64,000 nt of DNA. Source: Acidovorax defluvii. GTDB lineage: Bacteria; Pseudomonadota; Gammaproteobacteria; Burkholderiales; Burkholderiaceae_C. Location of the stretch: contig QLTU01000008.1 in NCBI GenBank assembly GCA_003268905.1, positions 1-64,000 on the forward strand, in the 5' to 3' direction. The notes under the pieces were generated by a model. That model was not told where the DNA came from. It did not search any database and was given only the letters and a program-made list of their open reading frames with translations. Positions 1 through 6,953 of this stretch are shown here, in pieces; position 1 is the first letter of the stretch; each line of letters opens with the position of its first letter. The translations under genes and the position numbers were made by a program.

Positions 1-130
1 AGTGCTTTCCTTTGCGACTGGCCGGTCAACAAGAGAGCATCCTATGCACTCTTGGCCCAACCTATTGCTTGGTGCACTTCGTTCTGGAATCCGCCTAATA
101 AAAATGCGGTGCACACGGCCCCAAAAAATG

Positions 131-162
131 AAGCCGCCCCCGCGGTGGCCGGGGCGGCTTTT
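131..162. terminator. Intrinsic terminator, probably bidirectional
   Basis: A 10-bp perfect stem (AAGCCGCCCC with GGGGCGGCTT, 10-nt loop) has an A-run on its left and a short T-run on its right. On the minus strand it would end the dienelactone-hydrolase-like gene. On the plus strand it could end a gene to the left of the window. The preceding ~130 bases hold no gene I can support. Confidence 0.75.
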
Positions 163-180
163 GCGTGGGGTGCGGCCGTT

Positions 181-1077
181 TCAGGCCACGCCGTGCGCCT
201 TGAACCAGGCCAGGGCGCGTTTCCAGCCGTCTTCAGCCGCTTCCTTGCGGTAGCTGGCGCGGTAGTCGGCATGAAAGGCGTGCGGCGCGTCAGGGTACAC
301 CACGAACTGTGACGCCTTGGCTGCGGCCGTGCCCTGGCCCAGGGCAGTTTTCATCTTATCAATCGTGTCAAGAGGGATGCCGGTGTCTTTTTCGCCATAA
401 AGGCCCAGCACGGGCGCCTTGAGGATGGGCGCCAACTCCACAGGGTGTTTGGGCGTCAGGTTGCTCGCCTGCCCCACCAGGCGGCCATACCAGGCCACGC
501 CCGCCTTGACCGGGCCGTGCGCGGCATAAAGCCAGGTGATGCGGCCGCCCCAGCAAAAGCCCGTGATGCCCACGCGGGCCGGGTCGCCGCCATGGGCTGC
601 GGCCCACTGCACGGCACCATCGAGGTCGGCCATCACCTGCGCGTCGGGCACCTTGGAGACCACCTCGGCCATGAGCTTGGCCATCTCGCCATACATCGCC
701 GGGTCGCCCTGGCGCGCATAGAGTTCGGGCGCAATGGCCAGATAGCCAGCCTTGGCAAAGCGCCGGCAGGTGTCGGCAATGTATTCGTGCACGCCAAAGA
801 TTTCCTGGATGACCAGCACCACCGGCAGGCCGGTCTTGCCGGCAGGCGCCGCCCGGTAGGCGGGCACCTGGAAGCCGCCCACGGTGAAGCTGACCTCGCC
901 CGCATCCAGCCCGTCGGCGGGGGTGGCAATGGCCGTTTGCGCCATCAGCGGCGCCGCCGCTGCCGCGTAACCCAGGCCCATGGCCACCTGCAAGGCGGTG
1001 CGCCGGGTGGCACCCGCCTCGGTGGCGCGACCGGGGAGCAAGGCGTTGACATCGGATCGGGCATCGTCATGCAGCAT
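181..1077 (-). CDS. Dienelactone hydrolase family protein with export signal
   Basis: The 298-aa protein has an alpha/beta-hydrolase fold of the dienelactone hydrolase family. The family triad is visible: Cys175 in GFCWGG, Asp231 in GEKDTGIP and His266 in APHAFHADYR, with the usual QEIFG segment near residue 91. Residues 24-48 (TRRTALQ followed by a hydrophobic stretch to AQT) look like a twin-arginine signal peptide, so the enzyme is probably periplasmic, unlike the cytoplasmic enzyme of chlorocatechol breakdown. The substrate is unknown. The ATG at 1077 was chosen because everything upstream in this long open frame lies antisense to the neighbouring epimerase gene. It is transcribed alone, divergently from that gene. 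Confidence 0.85.
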   Translation of the reverse strand: MLHDDARSDVNALLPGRATEAGATRRTALQVAMGLGYAAAAAPLMAQTAIATPADGLDAGEVSFTVGGFQVPAYRAAPAGKTGLPVVLVIQEIFGVHEYIADTCRRFAKAGYLAIAPELYARQGDPAMYGEMAKLMAEVVSKVPDAQVMADLDGAVQWAAAHGGDPARVGITGFCWGGRITWLYAAHGPVKAGVAWYGRLVGQASNLTPKHPVELAPILKAPVLGLYGEKDTGIPLDTIDKMKTALGQGTAAAKASQFVVYPDAPHAFHADYRASYRKEAAEDGWKRALAWFKAHGVA

Positions 1078-1260
1078 GGCGCATCTCCTGGTGTGGCAAG
1101 GGTGGAAAGAATCGAGACCGCAGTTTAGGGCGTGCCACCCGGCCGCCCATGCGTGCGCTGTGATGGCCTGAAACCACGCGGGTGCAAACAGGGCACCACC
1201 GGGCACGAAACTGCAAACCGATCTATTGTCCAACTCCACGCAGCTTTTGAGCAAAGCACC

Positions 1261-2151
1261 ATGCACATCCTTCTCACCGGCTCCACCGGCTTCATTGGCC
1301 ACACCCTGCAAGCGGCGCTGCAGCGCGCCGGCCACACCGTGCACGGCGGCGTCTCGCCGCGCCAGCGCACGCTGCTGCCCGGCCAGGTGCCCATGGATTT
1401 CGCCCGCGACACCACCGCCGCCGCCTGGCTGCCGCGCCTGCAAGGCATCGACGCCGTGGTCAACGCCGTGGGCGTGCTGCGCGACACGCGCGCGCGCCCC
1501 ATCGACGCCGTGCACCGCACTACGCCCATCGCCCTGTTCGACGCCTGCGCCCAGGCTGGCGTACAGCGCGTGGTGCACATATCGGCACTGGGCATTGAAG
1601 GCAGCAGCACACGCTACGCCCAGACCAAGCTGGCGGCCGAGGCGCACCTGCAAACGCTGGCGGCACAAGGCACATTGCGCCCCGCCATCCTGCGCCCCAG
1701 CGTGGTGTATGGCAAAGGCGGCGACAGCAGCGCCCTGTTCATGAACCTGGCGCGCCTGCCGGTGGCGCTGTTCCCCGGGCCTATGCTCACAGCGCGTGTG
1801 CAGCCGGTGTCGGTGCACGACCTGGCCGCCGCCGTGGTGGCATTGCTGGGCCCGGCGCTGGAGCACACCGGCACCATCGACTGCACCGGCCCCGAGGCGC
1901 TGACCATGGGCGCCTTCATCGCCAGCCTGCGCCAGCAACTGGGCCACAGCCCCGCCACCGTGCTGCGCCTGCCGCAGCCGCTGACCACCTTGAGCGCGCG
2001 CCTGGGCGACGCCGTGCCCCAATCGCCCTGGTGCAGCGAAACCCTGGCCATGCTGGGCAGCGACAACGTGGGCAACCCGGCGGTGTTCGAGCAACTGCTG
2101 GGCCGCAAAGCCGTGCACTACAGCCAGCTGGTGGCCACGGCCTGGCGCTGA
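1261..2151 (+). CDS. NAD(P)-dependent epimerase/dehydratase-like (NDUFA9-type) protein
   Basis: The 296-aa protein starts with a Rossmann nucleotide-binding motif (TGSTGFIG, residues 6-13) and has the extended short-chain dehydrogenase YxxxK pair (YAQTK near residue 120) after a serine-containing strand (HISALG). The overall pattern, including RPSVVYG and a later VHDLAAA segment, fits atypical SDRs related to the complex I subunit NDUFA9 and NAD-dependent epimerases. No substrate can be assigned. The gene is monocistronic. Eight bases after its stop a copy of the interspersed palindromic repeat begins. Confidence 0.8.
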   Translation: MHILLTGSTGFIGHTLQAALQRAGHTVHGGVSPRQRTLLPGQVPMDFARDTTAAAWLPRLQGIDAVVNAVGVLRDTRARPIDAVHRTTPIALFDACAQAGVQRVVHISALGIEGSSTRYAQTKLAAEAHLQTLAAQGTLRPAILRPSVVYGKGGDSSALFMNLARLPVALFPGPMLTARVQPVSVHDLAAAVVALLGPALEHTGTIDCTGPEALTMGAFIASLRQQLGHSPATVLRLPQPLTTLSARLGDAVPQSPWCSETLAMLGSDNVGNPAVFEQLLGRKAVHYSQLVATAWR

Positions 2152-2157
2152 GGATTT

Positions 2158-2215
2158 TAGGTCAAATCGACCTCTATCGCTTGCTGGATAAGCGCTAGCA
2201 GCTATCAAAAAAGTA
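2158..2215. repeat. Interspersed palindromic repeat, copy 1
   Basis: This is an imperfect palindrome around ATCGCTTGCTGGATAAGCGC, ending in AGCAGCTATCAAAA. It has the same architecture as copies near 2529, 18481, 43446, 45738 and 62462: a purine/pyrimidine-rich left flank, an AGCGCTT...AAGCGCT core and a right end resembling GCTATCAAAA. It follows the epimerase gene directly and could act as a transcript 3' end. Confidence 0.7.
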
Positions 2216-2251
2216 TCTGGCCACGACGCGGCCTTCAGAAGGCGCAGCGCA

Positions 2252-2321
2252 GGCAGGGGGTCAGATCACCGTTTTGGGCCCGAAGAATTCGGGCCCAAAA
2301 TGTGTGCTCTGACCCCCTGCC
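2252..2321. repeat. 70-bp nested palindrome (REP/MITE-like)
   Basis: The outer arms are a perfect 14-bp inverted repeat (GGCAGGGGGTCAGA with TCTGACCCCCTGCC). Inside it lies a perfect 13-bp inverted repeat (TTTTGGGCCCGAA with TTCGGGCCCAAAA) around a 3-nt loop. The GGGGTCAGA...TCTGACCCC ends resemble elements mobilised by REP-associated IS200-like transposases. No transposase is encoded nearby, so this would be a non-autonomous copy. Calling it mobile is inference. Confidence 0.7.
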
Positions 2322-2436
2322 GGAACCTTGCGCCGGAACCCTGGGACACCGCGATGAATGCCCTTAGCACTTCGCACCCGGCTCCCGTGGGGGCAGTGCC
2401 CCATCCATGCCAGCGGAAGTGCGCGGACGCTCGGGT

Positions 2437-2504
2437 TGATCTGGCTGATCTGGCTGATCTGGCTGATCGGGTTGCGCGGGCTGATCGGGTTGCGCGGGCT
2501 GATC
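2437..2504. repeat. Short tandem repeats in intergenic DNA
   Basis: Three copies of the 9-mer CTGATCTGG run into two copies of an 18-mer containing GATCGGGTTGCGCGG. Frames crossing it give low-complexity Arg/Ser/Ala or Leu/Ile strings, and I judge these not to be genes. Together with the flanking palindromes it fills the roughly 440-bp gap between the epimerase and flavodoxin genes, in which I see no coding sequence. Confidence 0.7.
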
Positions 2505-2528
2505 TCGGACTCAGGGATGCTGACTTCA

Positions 2529-2585
2529 AGCCAAATAGGCCTCTAGCGCTTACGACATAAGCGCCAACAGCTATTAATACAATAG
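2529..2585. repeat. Interspersed palindromic repeat, copy 2
   Basis: This copy has the core CTAGCGCTTACGACATAAGCG and the right end AGCTATTAATAC. It lies immediately 3' of the flavodoxin-like gene (minus strand), so the palindrome may serve as its transcript end. Confidence 0.65.
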
Positions 2586-2588
2586 CAA

Positions 2589-3089
2589 CTAAAACACCCC
2601 CAGCACCAGCCCCGCCGCCAGTGCCTCGCCCAGCGCCCGGCAGCGCTCCAGGTCTTCATTGCCAATCTGCTTGGGCGCCAGGATGGCCTCGGGCGTCTGC
2701 GCGTGGGTGCACACGATCAGCGGCTCGGCCACGGGCTTGAGGCGCCAGCCAGTGGCGATGCGTGCAATCTGCCGCGCCGCGTTGCTGCCGTCACTGCCCG
2801 CGCACACCAGGCTGGCATACGGGCGGCCATTGACCTGGTCGAGCACCCCGTAATAACTGCGGTCAAAAAAGTCTTTCAGCTGCCCGCTCATCGCCGCCAG
2901 GTTTTCGGGCGTGGCAAACACATAGCCGTCTGCCGCCAGCACATCGGCGGGCCCCGCCTGCGCGGCGTGCAGCAGGCGCACCGCACAGCCCGCCTCGGCC
3001 ACGGCACCCGCGCGCGCCGCCTCGGCCATCTGCCGCGTGCCACCCGTGAGCGAGTGGTAAACGATCAGCAGCGTTTTGGCAGAGCTCAT
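2589..3089 (-). CDS. Flavodoxin/NADPH-dependent FMN reductase family protein
   Basis: The 166-aa protein begins with the flavodoxin phosphate-binding loop (IVYHSLTGGTRQMAEA, residues 8-23). It continues with ATPENLAAMSGQLKDFFDR, the second FMN-contact segment, and a third loop near CAGSDGS. Such proteins carry FMN and shuttle electrons or reduce quinones. No partner is identifiable. The start codon lies seven bases after the stop of the upstream GST gene, and AGGAG overlaps the end of that gene, so the two are probably co-transcribed and translationally linked. Confidence 0.85.
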   Translation of the reverse strand: MSSAKTLLIVYHSLTGGTRQMAEAARAGAVAEAGCAVRLLHAAQAGPADVLAADGYVFATPENLAAMSGQLKDFFDRSYYGVLDQVNGRPYASLVCAGSDGSNAARQIARIATGWRLKPVAEPLIVCTHAQTPEAILAPKQIGNEDLERCRALGEALAAGLVLGVF

Positions 3090-3096
3090 GAGGAGA

Positions 3097-3729
3097 TCAA
3101 AGAGCCATCGACGGCCGGCCCGCCATGGCCGTGCGCCAGCGCAGCAGGTGCGGGTGCTGCTCGCCCGGCTTTTGTTTGACCACACGCGCAAAGTCCACCG
3201 CCACCACCGCCGTGATGTCGGCCACGCTGAAGCGGTCGGTGGCAATGAAGTCGCGGCCCGCCAGGCGCTCGTTGAGCAGCTGAAAGAACTGCCCCACCCG
3301 CACCAGCCCCCGCTCGGCCAGGGCCGGGATTTGCGGGTAGTCCACCGCGCCCGGCAGCGCCCGGTTGGCCATGGCAGGCGCGCTGTTGCGCAGCGCCTCG
3401 GCAATGGCCAGCAGGCCTTCGAACTCCATGCGCCAGTTCCAGCTGGCGATCTCGGCCTTTTCGGCGGGCGTCTCGCCCAGCAATGCCGGCTGGGGGTAAC
3501 GCGCCTCCACATACGCGGTGATGGCCGCGTTGTCGGCCAGCAGCAAACCGTCTTCCGTGCGCAGCGCGGGCACCGTGCACTGCGGGTTGATGCGCCGATA
3601 AGCCTCGCCCAGCTGCTCGCCACTGCGCAGGTCCACCTGCACGGTGTCGTGGGCAACGCCTTTTTCTGCCAGCAGGATGCGCGCGCGGCGGGGGCTGGGC
3701 GCCGTGGCGCAGTCGTAGAGGGTGATCAT
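3097..3729 (-). CDS. Glutathione S-transferase family protein
   Basis: The 210-aa protein opens with a thioredoxin-like glutathione-binding domain (MITLYDCATAPSPRRARILL), in which Ser/Cys near residue 7-11 is the expected activating position. NPQCTVPAL supplies the cis-proline, DGLLLADNAAITAYVE the gamma-glutamyl contacts, and an all-helical C-terminal domain contains FSVADITAVVAVDFA (N-capping box). A TTG start 15 bases upstream is possible, but ATG at 3729 gives the normal family start. It lies between YghU and the flavodoxin on one strand, in a small redox cluster. Confidence 0.88.
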   Translation of the reverse strand: MITLYDCATAPSPRRARILLAEKGVAHDTVQVDLRSGEQLGEAYRRINPQCTVPALRTEDGLLLADNAAITAYVEARYPQPALLGETPAEKAEIASWNWRMEFEGLLAIAEALRNSAPAMANRALPGAVDYPQIPALAERGLVRVGQFFQLLNERLAGRDFIATDRFSVADITAVVAVDFARVVKQKPGEQHPHLLRWRTAMAGRPSMAL

Positions 3730-3759
3730 GGGTGCGCCTTGCAAAGAAGTGGGGGCGGG

Positions 3760-4668
3760 CTAAGAAGTGGAAGAAGCGGAAGGAGCCGACGCTGCGGCCT
3801 CGATCTTGTCCTGCGTCTTGGTGTCAAAGTCACTGGCGTCATGCCGTTCGCGCAACTGGCTGGCCAGGTCGCCCTGCACGCGGTTCACCTTGCGCCCCCG
3901 CTGCACCGCCGGGCGCTTGGCCACCTGTTCGGCCCAGCGCACCACATGCTTGTATTCATGCACCTGCAAAAACTCGCCCGCGTTGTAGGCCTGCCCTTTC
4001 ACCAGCAAGCCATACCAGGGCCAGATTGCGATATCCGCCACCGTGTACGCATCGCCCGCCACATATTCGGTCACGGCCAGGCGCTGGTTCAGCACATCGA
4101 GCTGGCGCTTGGCCTCCATCGCATAGCGGTCAATCGCGTACTCGATCTTGACCGGCGCATAGGCATAAAAATGTCCGAACCCGCCGCCCACAAACGGCGC
4201 GCTGCCCATCTGCCAGAACAGCCACGACAGGCACTCGGCCCGCGCCGCGCCGTCCTTGGGCAGAAAGGCGCTACCAAACTTCTCCGCCAGGTACATCAGG
4301 ATGGCCCCGGACTCAAACACCCGCACCGGGTTGGACGGGTCGGTGCGGTCCAGCAGCGCGGGGATCTTGGAATTGGGGTTCACCGACACGAACCCGCTGC
4401 CAAACTGCTCGCCCTCGTTGATGCGAATCAGCCACGCGTCGTACTCCGCCCCGCTGTGGCCCAGCGCCAGCAACTCTTCGAGCATGACAGTGACTTTCAC
4501 GCCATTGGGCGTGCCCAGCGAATACAGCTGCAGCGGGTGCTTGCCCACCGGCAGTTCCTTGTCGTGCGTGGCCCCGGCAATGGGCCGGTTGATGCTGGCG
4601 AACTGGCCGCCGTTTTCCTTGTTCCATTGCCAGATGGCGGGGGGGGTGTAGGGGGTGGGTTCGGACAT
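3760..4668 (-). CDS. yghU: Glutathione-dependent disulfide-bond oxidoreductase YghU
   Basis: The 302-aa protein matches the E. coli YghU pattern almost throughout: THDKELPVGKHPLQLYSLGTPNG near the N terminus, EYDAWLIRI, VNPNSKIPALLD, FESGAILMYLAEKFG, GGGFGHFYAYAPVKIEYAIDR, and ERHDASDF at the end. YghU-type GSTs bind two glutathione molecules and reduce small disulfides. The C-terminal tail (DKIEAAASAPSASSTS) is a low-complexity extension. A GGAG Shine-Dalgarno precedes the ATG. It is the first gene of the YghU-GST-flavodoxin group. Confidence 0.92.
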   Translation of the reverse strand: MSEPTPYTPPAIWQWNKENGGQFASINRPIAGATHDKELPVGKHPLQLYSLGTPNGVKVTVMLEELLALGHSGAEYDAWLIRINEGEQFGSGFVSVNPNSKIPALLDRTDPSNPVRVFESGAILMYLAEKFGSAFLPKDGAARAECLSWLFWQMGSAPFVGGGFGHFYAYAPVKIEYAIDRYAMEAKRQLDVLNQRLAVTEYVAGDAYTVADIAIWPWYGLLVKGQAYNAGEFLQVHEYKHVVRWAEQVAKRPAVQRGRKVNRVQGDLASQLRERHDASDFDTKTQDKIEAAASAPSASSTS

Positions 4669-4762
4669 ATGAGCTCCAGGCGAGCGATGATGGACGGTGG
4701 CTAAGTGGACATTCTGAAAAGTCAAATTTCGACGGCTTTTTGGACCGCGCAGTTCTTCTCGA

Positions 4763-6808
4763 CTAAGGGGATGGCCAAATCCTGCGGGCAATTTGGAATA
4801 GCGTATCGGCGCGTCCTAAGATCGCTGACTCATCCCATGCGGCGCCCGGCGCCGTCCAGCGAGGCTCCTGAAAGTAGGAATTCAAGGCCAAGAGGCTTTT
4901 CGTGACCTCGGGCCGCTTCACCTCAAACACGGAGTTGCTCAAAGCAGGATTTAGCGACTCTGTCAGCAACGTCAAGTTGCCGATGTTGTGCAGTAACTGG
5001 TCACGCACCAACTGCGCATTTTCGTCGCCCGGAGAGGGCCAGTGCCCGCGCCAAGCAACGGGCAGCGTGTGTTCCACGTGAAGGGACACTGTCGCCAGTT
5101 GGTCCGTCTCATGGTGAAACTTGTTGCGCAACCCTAGTTCCAGCGATTCAAGCACCATCCTCGTTCGTGCGGTCTTGAGTGTCTTGTAGGTGCTACCTTT
5201 CGTCCATGCTTCACCGAACTCGGTGTCGTCGGGCCAACACTGCGTCGAGCCTGCCAACGAGCGGAGATGCTGACGAATCGTTTCAGCCGAAGGTGCAGTC
5301 GAGCCAGCAAGGCTCTTGAGGACTGCCGGAAATATCCGGTTATAGGCCGCTTGGGTCATTTTGCAGATGGCGCGGCGAACGACGTAAGACTCAAGTATCT
5401 CCAGGCAGTCCAGGAACTCACCGGAGTCGATGCGGTGGCGCTCGGCTAAGAAGAGCACCACTGGGGTAAGCGTTGACGTGTCTAGCACCCGCATGTTGTA
5501 AGCAAACCGGCCGAAGCGGGTTGTCCGGTCCGGCACCACCAGCGCACGGAAGACTGCCGCTGCATCCTTCAACCGACCAAGCTCCTTATCTACATTGCGT
5601 GCGCCATTTCCCCACCATGTCTTGAAGGAATCGAATACGTGATCGAGCTTGACCTCGTCCATGCTACGCATCGACACGTAGTGGTAGAGCAGTGTGTCTA
5701 GGCGAGTGTTCTTGAGTCGACCCTGGCGCTCGTCGATCTTCCAAAAGAGCAAGCTCTTGCTGGGCGCCCCCTTCTCAGGAGGCGCCTCGTCAAAGTCCTT
5801 CCAATGGTTCGCGTACAGACTCATCGCGTCCTCATTGCTACGTGCCGCCTCCATGAACACAAAATTGCGCACAAGATCTGCCGGCGTAAGGCTCTCGCCC
5901 AAGCCGTTGAGCGATTGGAAAATGATTTGGGCGTCATCCTCCGGGCCGAGTTTGAGTTCAACTAGCTGTAGATAATCCAGTAACGTCGTCAGCAGCAGTT
6001 GGATGCGAGTCGCCTGGATAGGCAGATCGGCGAATGGGACAACCGGCGCGTTCTCCGTCCGGATGCTGTGGGTCCACCGTGTCGCCCAAGTGTCATCGGT
6101 CTCGATGCCAATCAACTCGTTCAAATCGGCAAACGGATCGTCTCCGTCGTCGAGCTTCTCGCTGGGATCCTGGCCACGCAGGTAAATCGAGATTACCCCG
6201 TAGAAGTAGAGGTAAGCCTCGACCATTAGGGGGCGCTGAATTAGCTTCTTGGCTTTGCCTTTACCAACGGTTCTGACCGGAAATTGCTCGCAGACCTGTT
6301 CGAAGCTGCTGGCACCGGCAATGGACTCCATTTCCTTGTGCCCGGCGTTGGTGGGCCAGAGCTTGTAGCTGTGGTGCTTGAGCCGATAAGCCTCCCCGTT
6401 GTGCGTGTAGACGTCGAGGCGGCGCCGCTCGAAGGGATCATCAGATCCGACAATGGCATGCCGAAAGGCCAGGGCTAGCAACTGCGTTGTGGTGAGGCGC
6501 TGCTGCCCGTCGATCACCTCCGAGGTGTAAGGAGCACCGGCCTCGCCGCTTTGGTGCTCCGTGACAATGACGGTCCCCAGAAAGTGGCGTCGAGGCTTAG
6601 ACACCATGTGGGCTGAGCCGTTCTTTTTAGCTTGTTCAAGCAATTCGTGATACCTGGCGACTTGCTCAGCCCGATCCGCGATATCCGACCAGAGCGTAGT
6701 TACCTGCTTCTTGTCAATCGACCATACATAGCCGCGCTGGAAGATCGGCACTAGATACTGCAGCGGCTGGCTGAACATCTTCAGCGGTGAAACCTGACTT
6801 AGGTTCAT
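4763..6808 (-). CDS. DUF262/DUF1524 (GmrSD-like) restriction nuclease
   Basis: The 681-aa protein has an N-terminal DUF262 domain with the hallmark FQRGYVW (23-29) and IDGQQRLTT (99-107), the ParB-like nucleotide-handling motif of this family. A C-terminal DUF1524 HNH-type nuclease domain shows EHTLP (579-583), HNIGNLTLL (607-615) and the following N-x5-N. Both halves are in one chain, as in GmrSD type IV enzymes that cut modified phage DNA and in BrxU. No other defence gene is adjacent, so it would act alone. The coding sequence reads visibly less GC-rich than polA or yghU, which suits horizontal acquisition. The ATG at 6808 has AGGGTG upstream. A 12-bp palindrome TGATAGCTATCA lies 68 bases before the start. 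Confidence 0.88.
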   Translation of the reverse strand: MNLSQVSPLKMFSQPLQYLVPIFQRGYVWSIDKKQVTTLWSDIADRAEQVARYHELLEQAKKNGSAHMVSKPRRHFLGTVIVTEHQSGEAGAPYTSEVIDGQQRLTTTQLLALAFRHAIVGSDDPFERRRLDVYTHNGEAYRLKHHSYKLWPTNAGHKEMESIAGASSFEQVCEQFPVRTVGKGKAKKLIQRPLMVEAYLYFYGVISIYLRGQDPSEKLDDGDDPFADLNELIGIETDDTWATRWTHSIRTENAPVVPFADLPIQATRIQLLLTTLLDYLQLVELKLGPEDDAQIIFQSLNGLGESLTPADLVRNFVFMEAARSNEDAMSLYANHWKDFDEAPPEKGAPSKSLLFWKIDERQGRLKNTRLDTLLYHYVSMRSMDEVKLDHVFDSFKTWWGNGARNVDKELGRLKDAAAVFRALVVPDRTTRFGRFAYNMRVLDTSTLTPVVLFLAERHRIDSGEFLDCLEILESYVVRRAICKMTQAAYNRIFPAVLKSLAGSTAPSAETIRQHLRSLAGSTQCWPDDTEFGEAWTKGSTYKTLKTARTRMVLESLELGLRNKFHHETDQLATVSLHVEHTLPVAWRGHWPSPGDENAQLVRDQLLHNIGNLTLLTESLNPALSNSVFEVKRPEVTKSLLALNSYFQEPRWTAPGAAWDESAILGRADTLFQIARRIWPSP

Positions 6809-6953
6809 AGACCTACACCCTCACGTAGTTGTTCATACGCATTCACGGACTTTGCGTCACGCTAAGCACGAGAAAATGATAGCTATCAGTGTTTACATGA
6901 CAGGCGCAAGAGTCGAGAAAAACTGAACACTCCCTCACGGTAGGGCTCCCACT

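Noticed and set aside
1-253. Open frames at the left edge and a TGGC...TTGC pattern that resembles a sigma-54 promoter
   Set aside because: The frames lie over a terminator and the hydrolase 3' end. The spacing between GG and GC is 11 instead of 10 bases, so it does not fit sigma-54.
2266-2529. Arg/Ser/Ala repeat protein frame and its plus-strand counterpart in the flavodoxin-epimerase gap
   Set aside because: They are direct translations of a short tandem repeat with no ribosome site.
6877-6888. TGATAGCTATCA as an autoregulatory operator of the GmrSD-like gene
   Set aside because: A single short palindrome that also resembles the GATAGCTATCA end of the interspersed repeats; not enough to call an operator.
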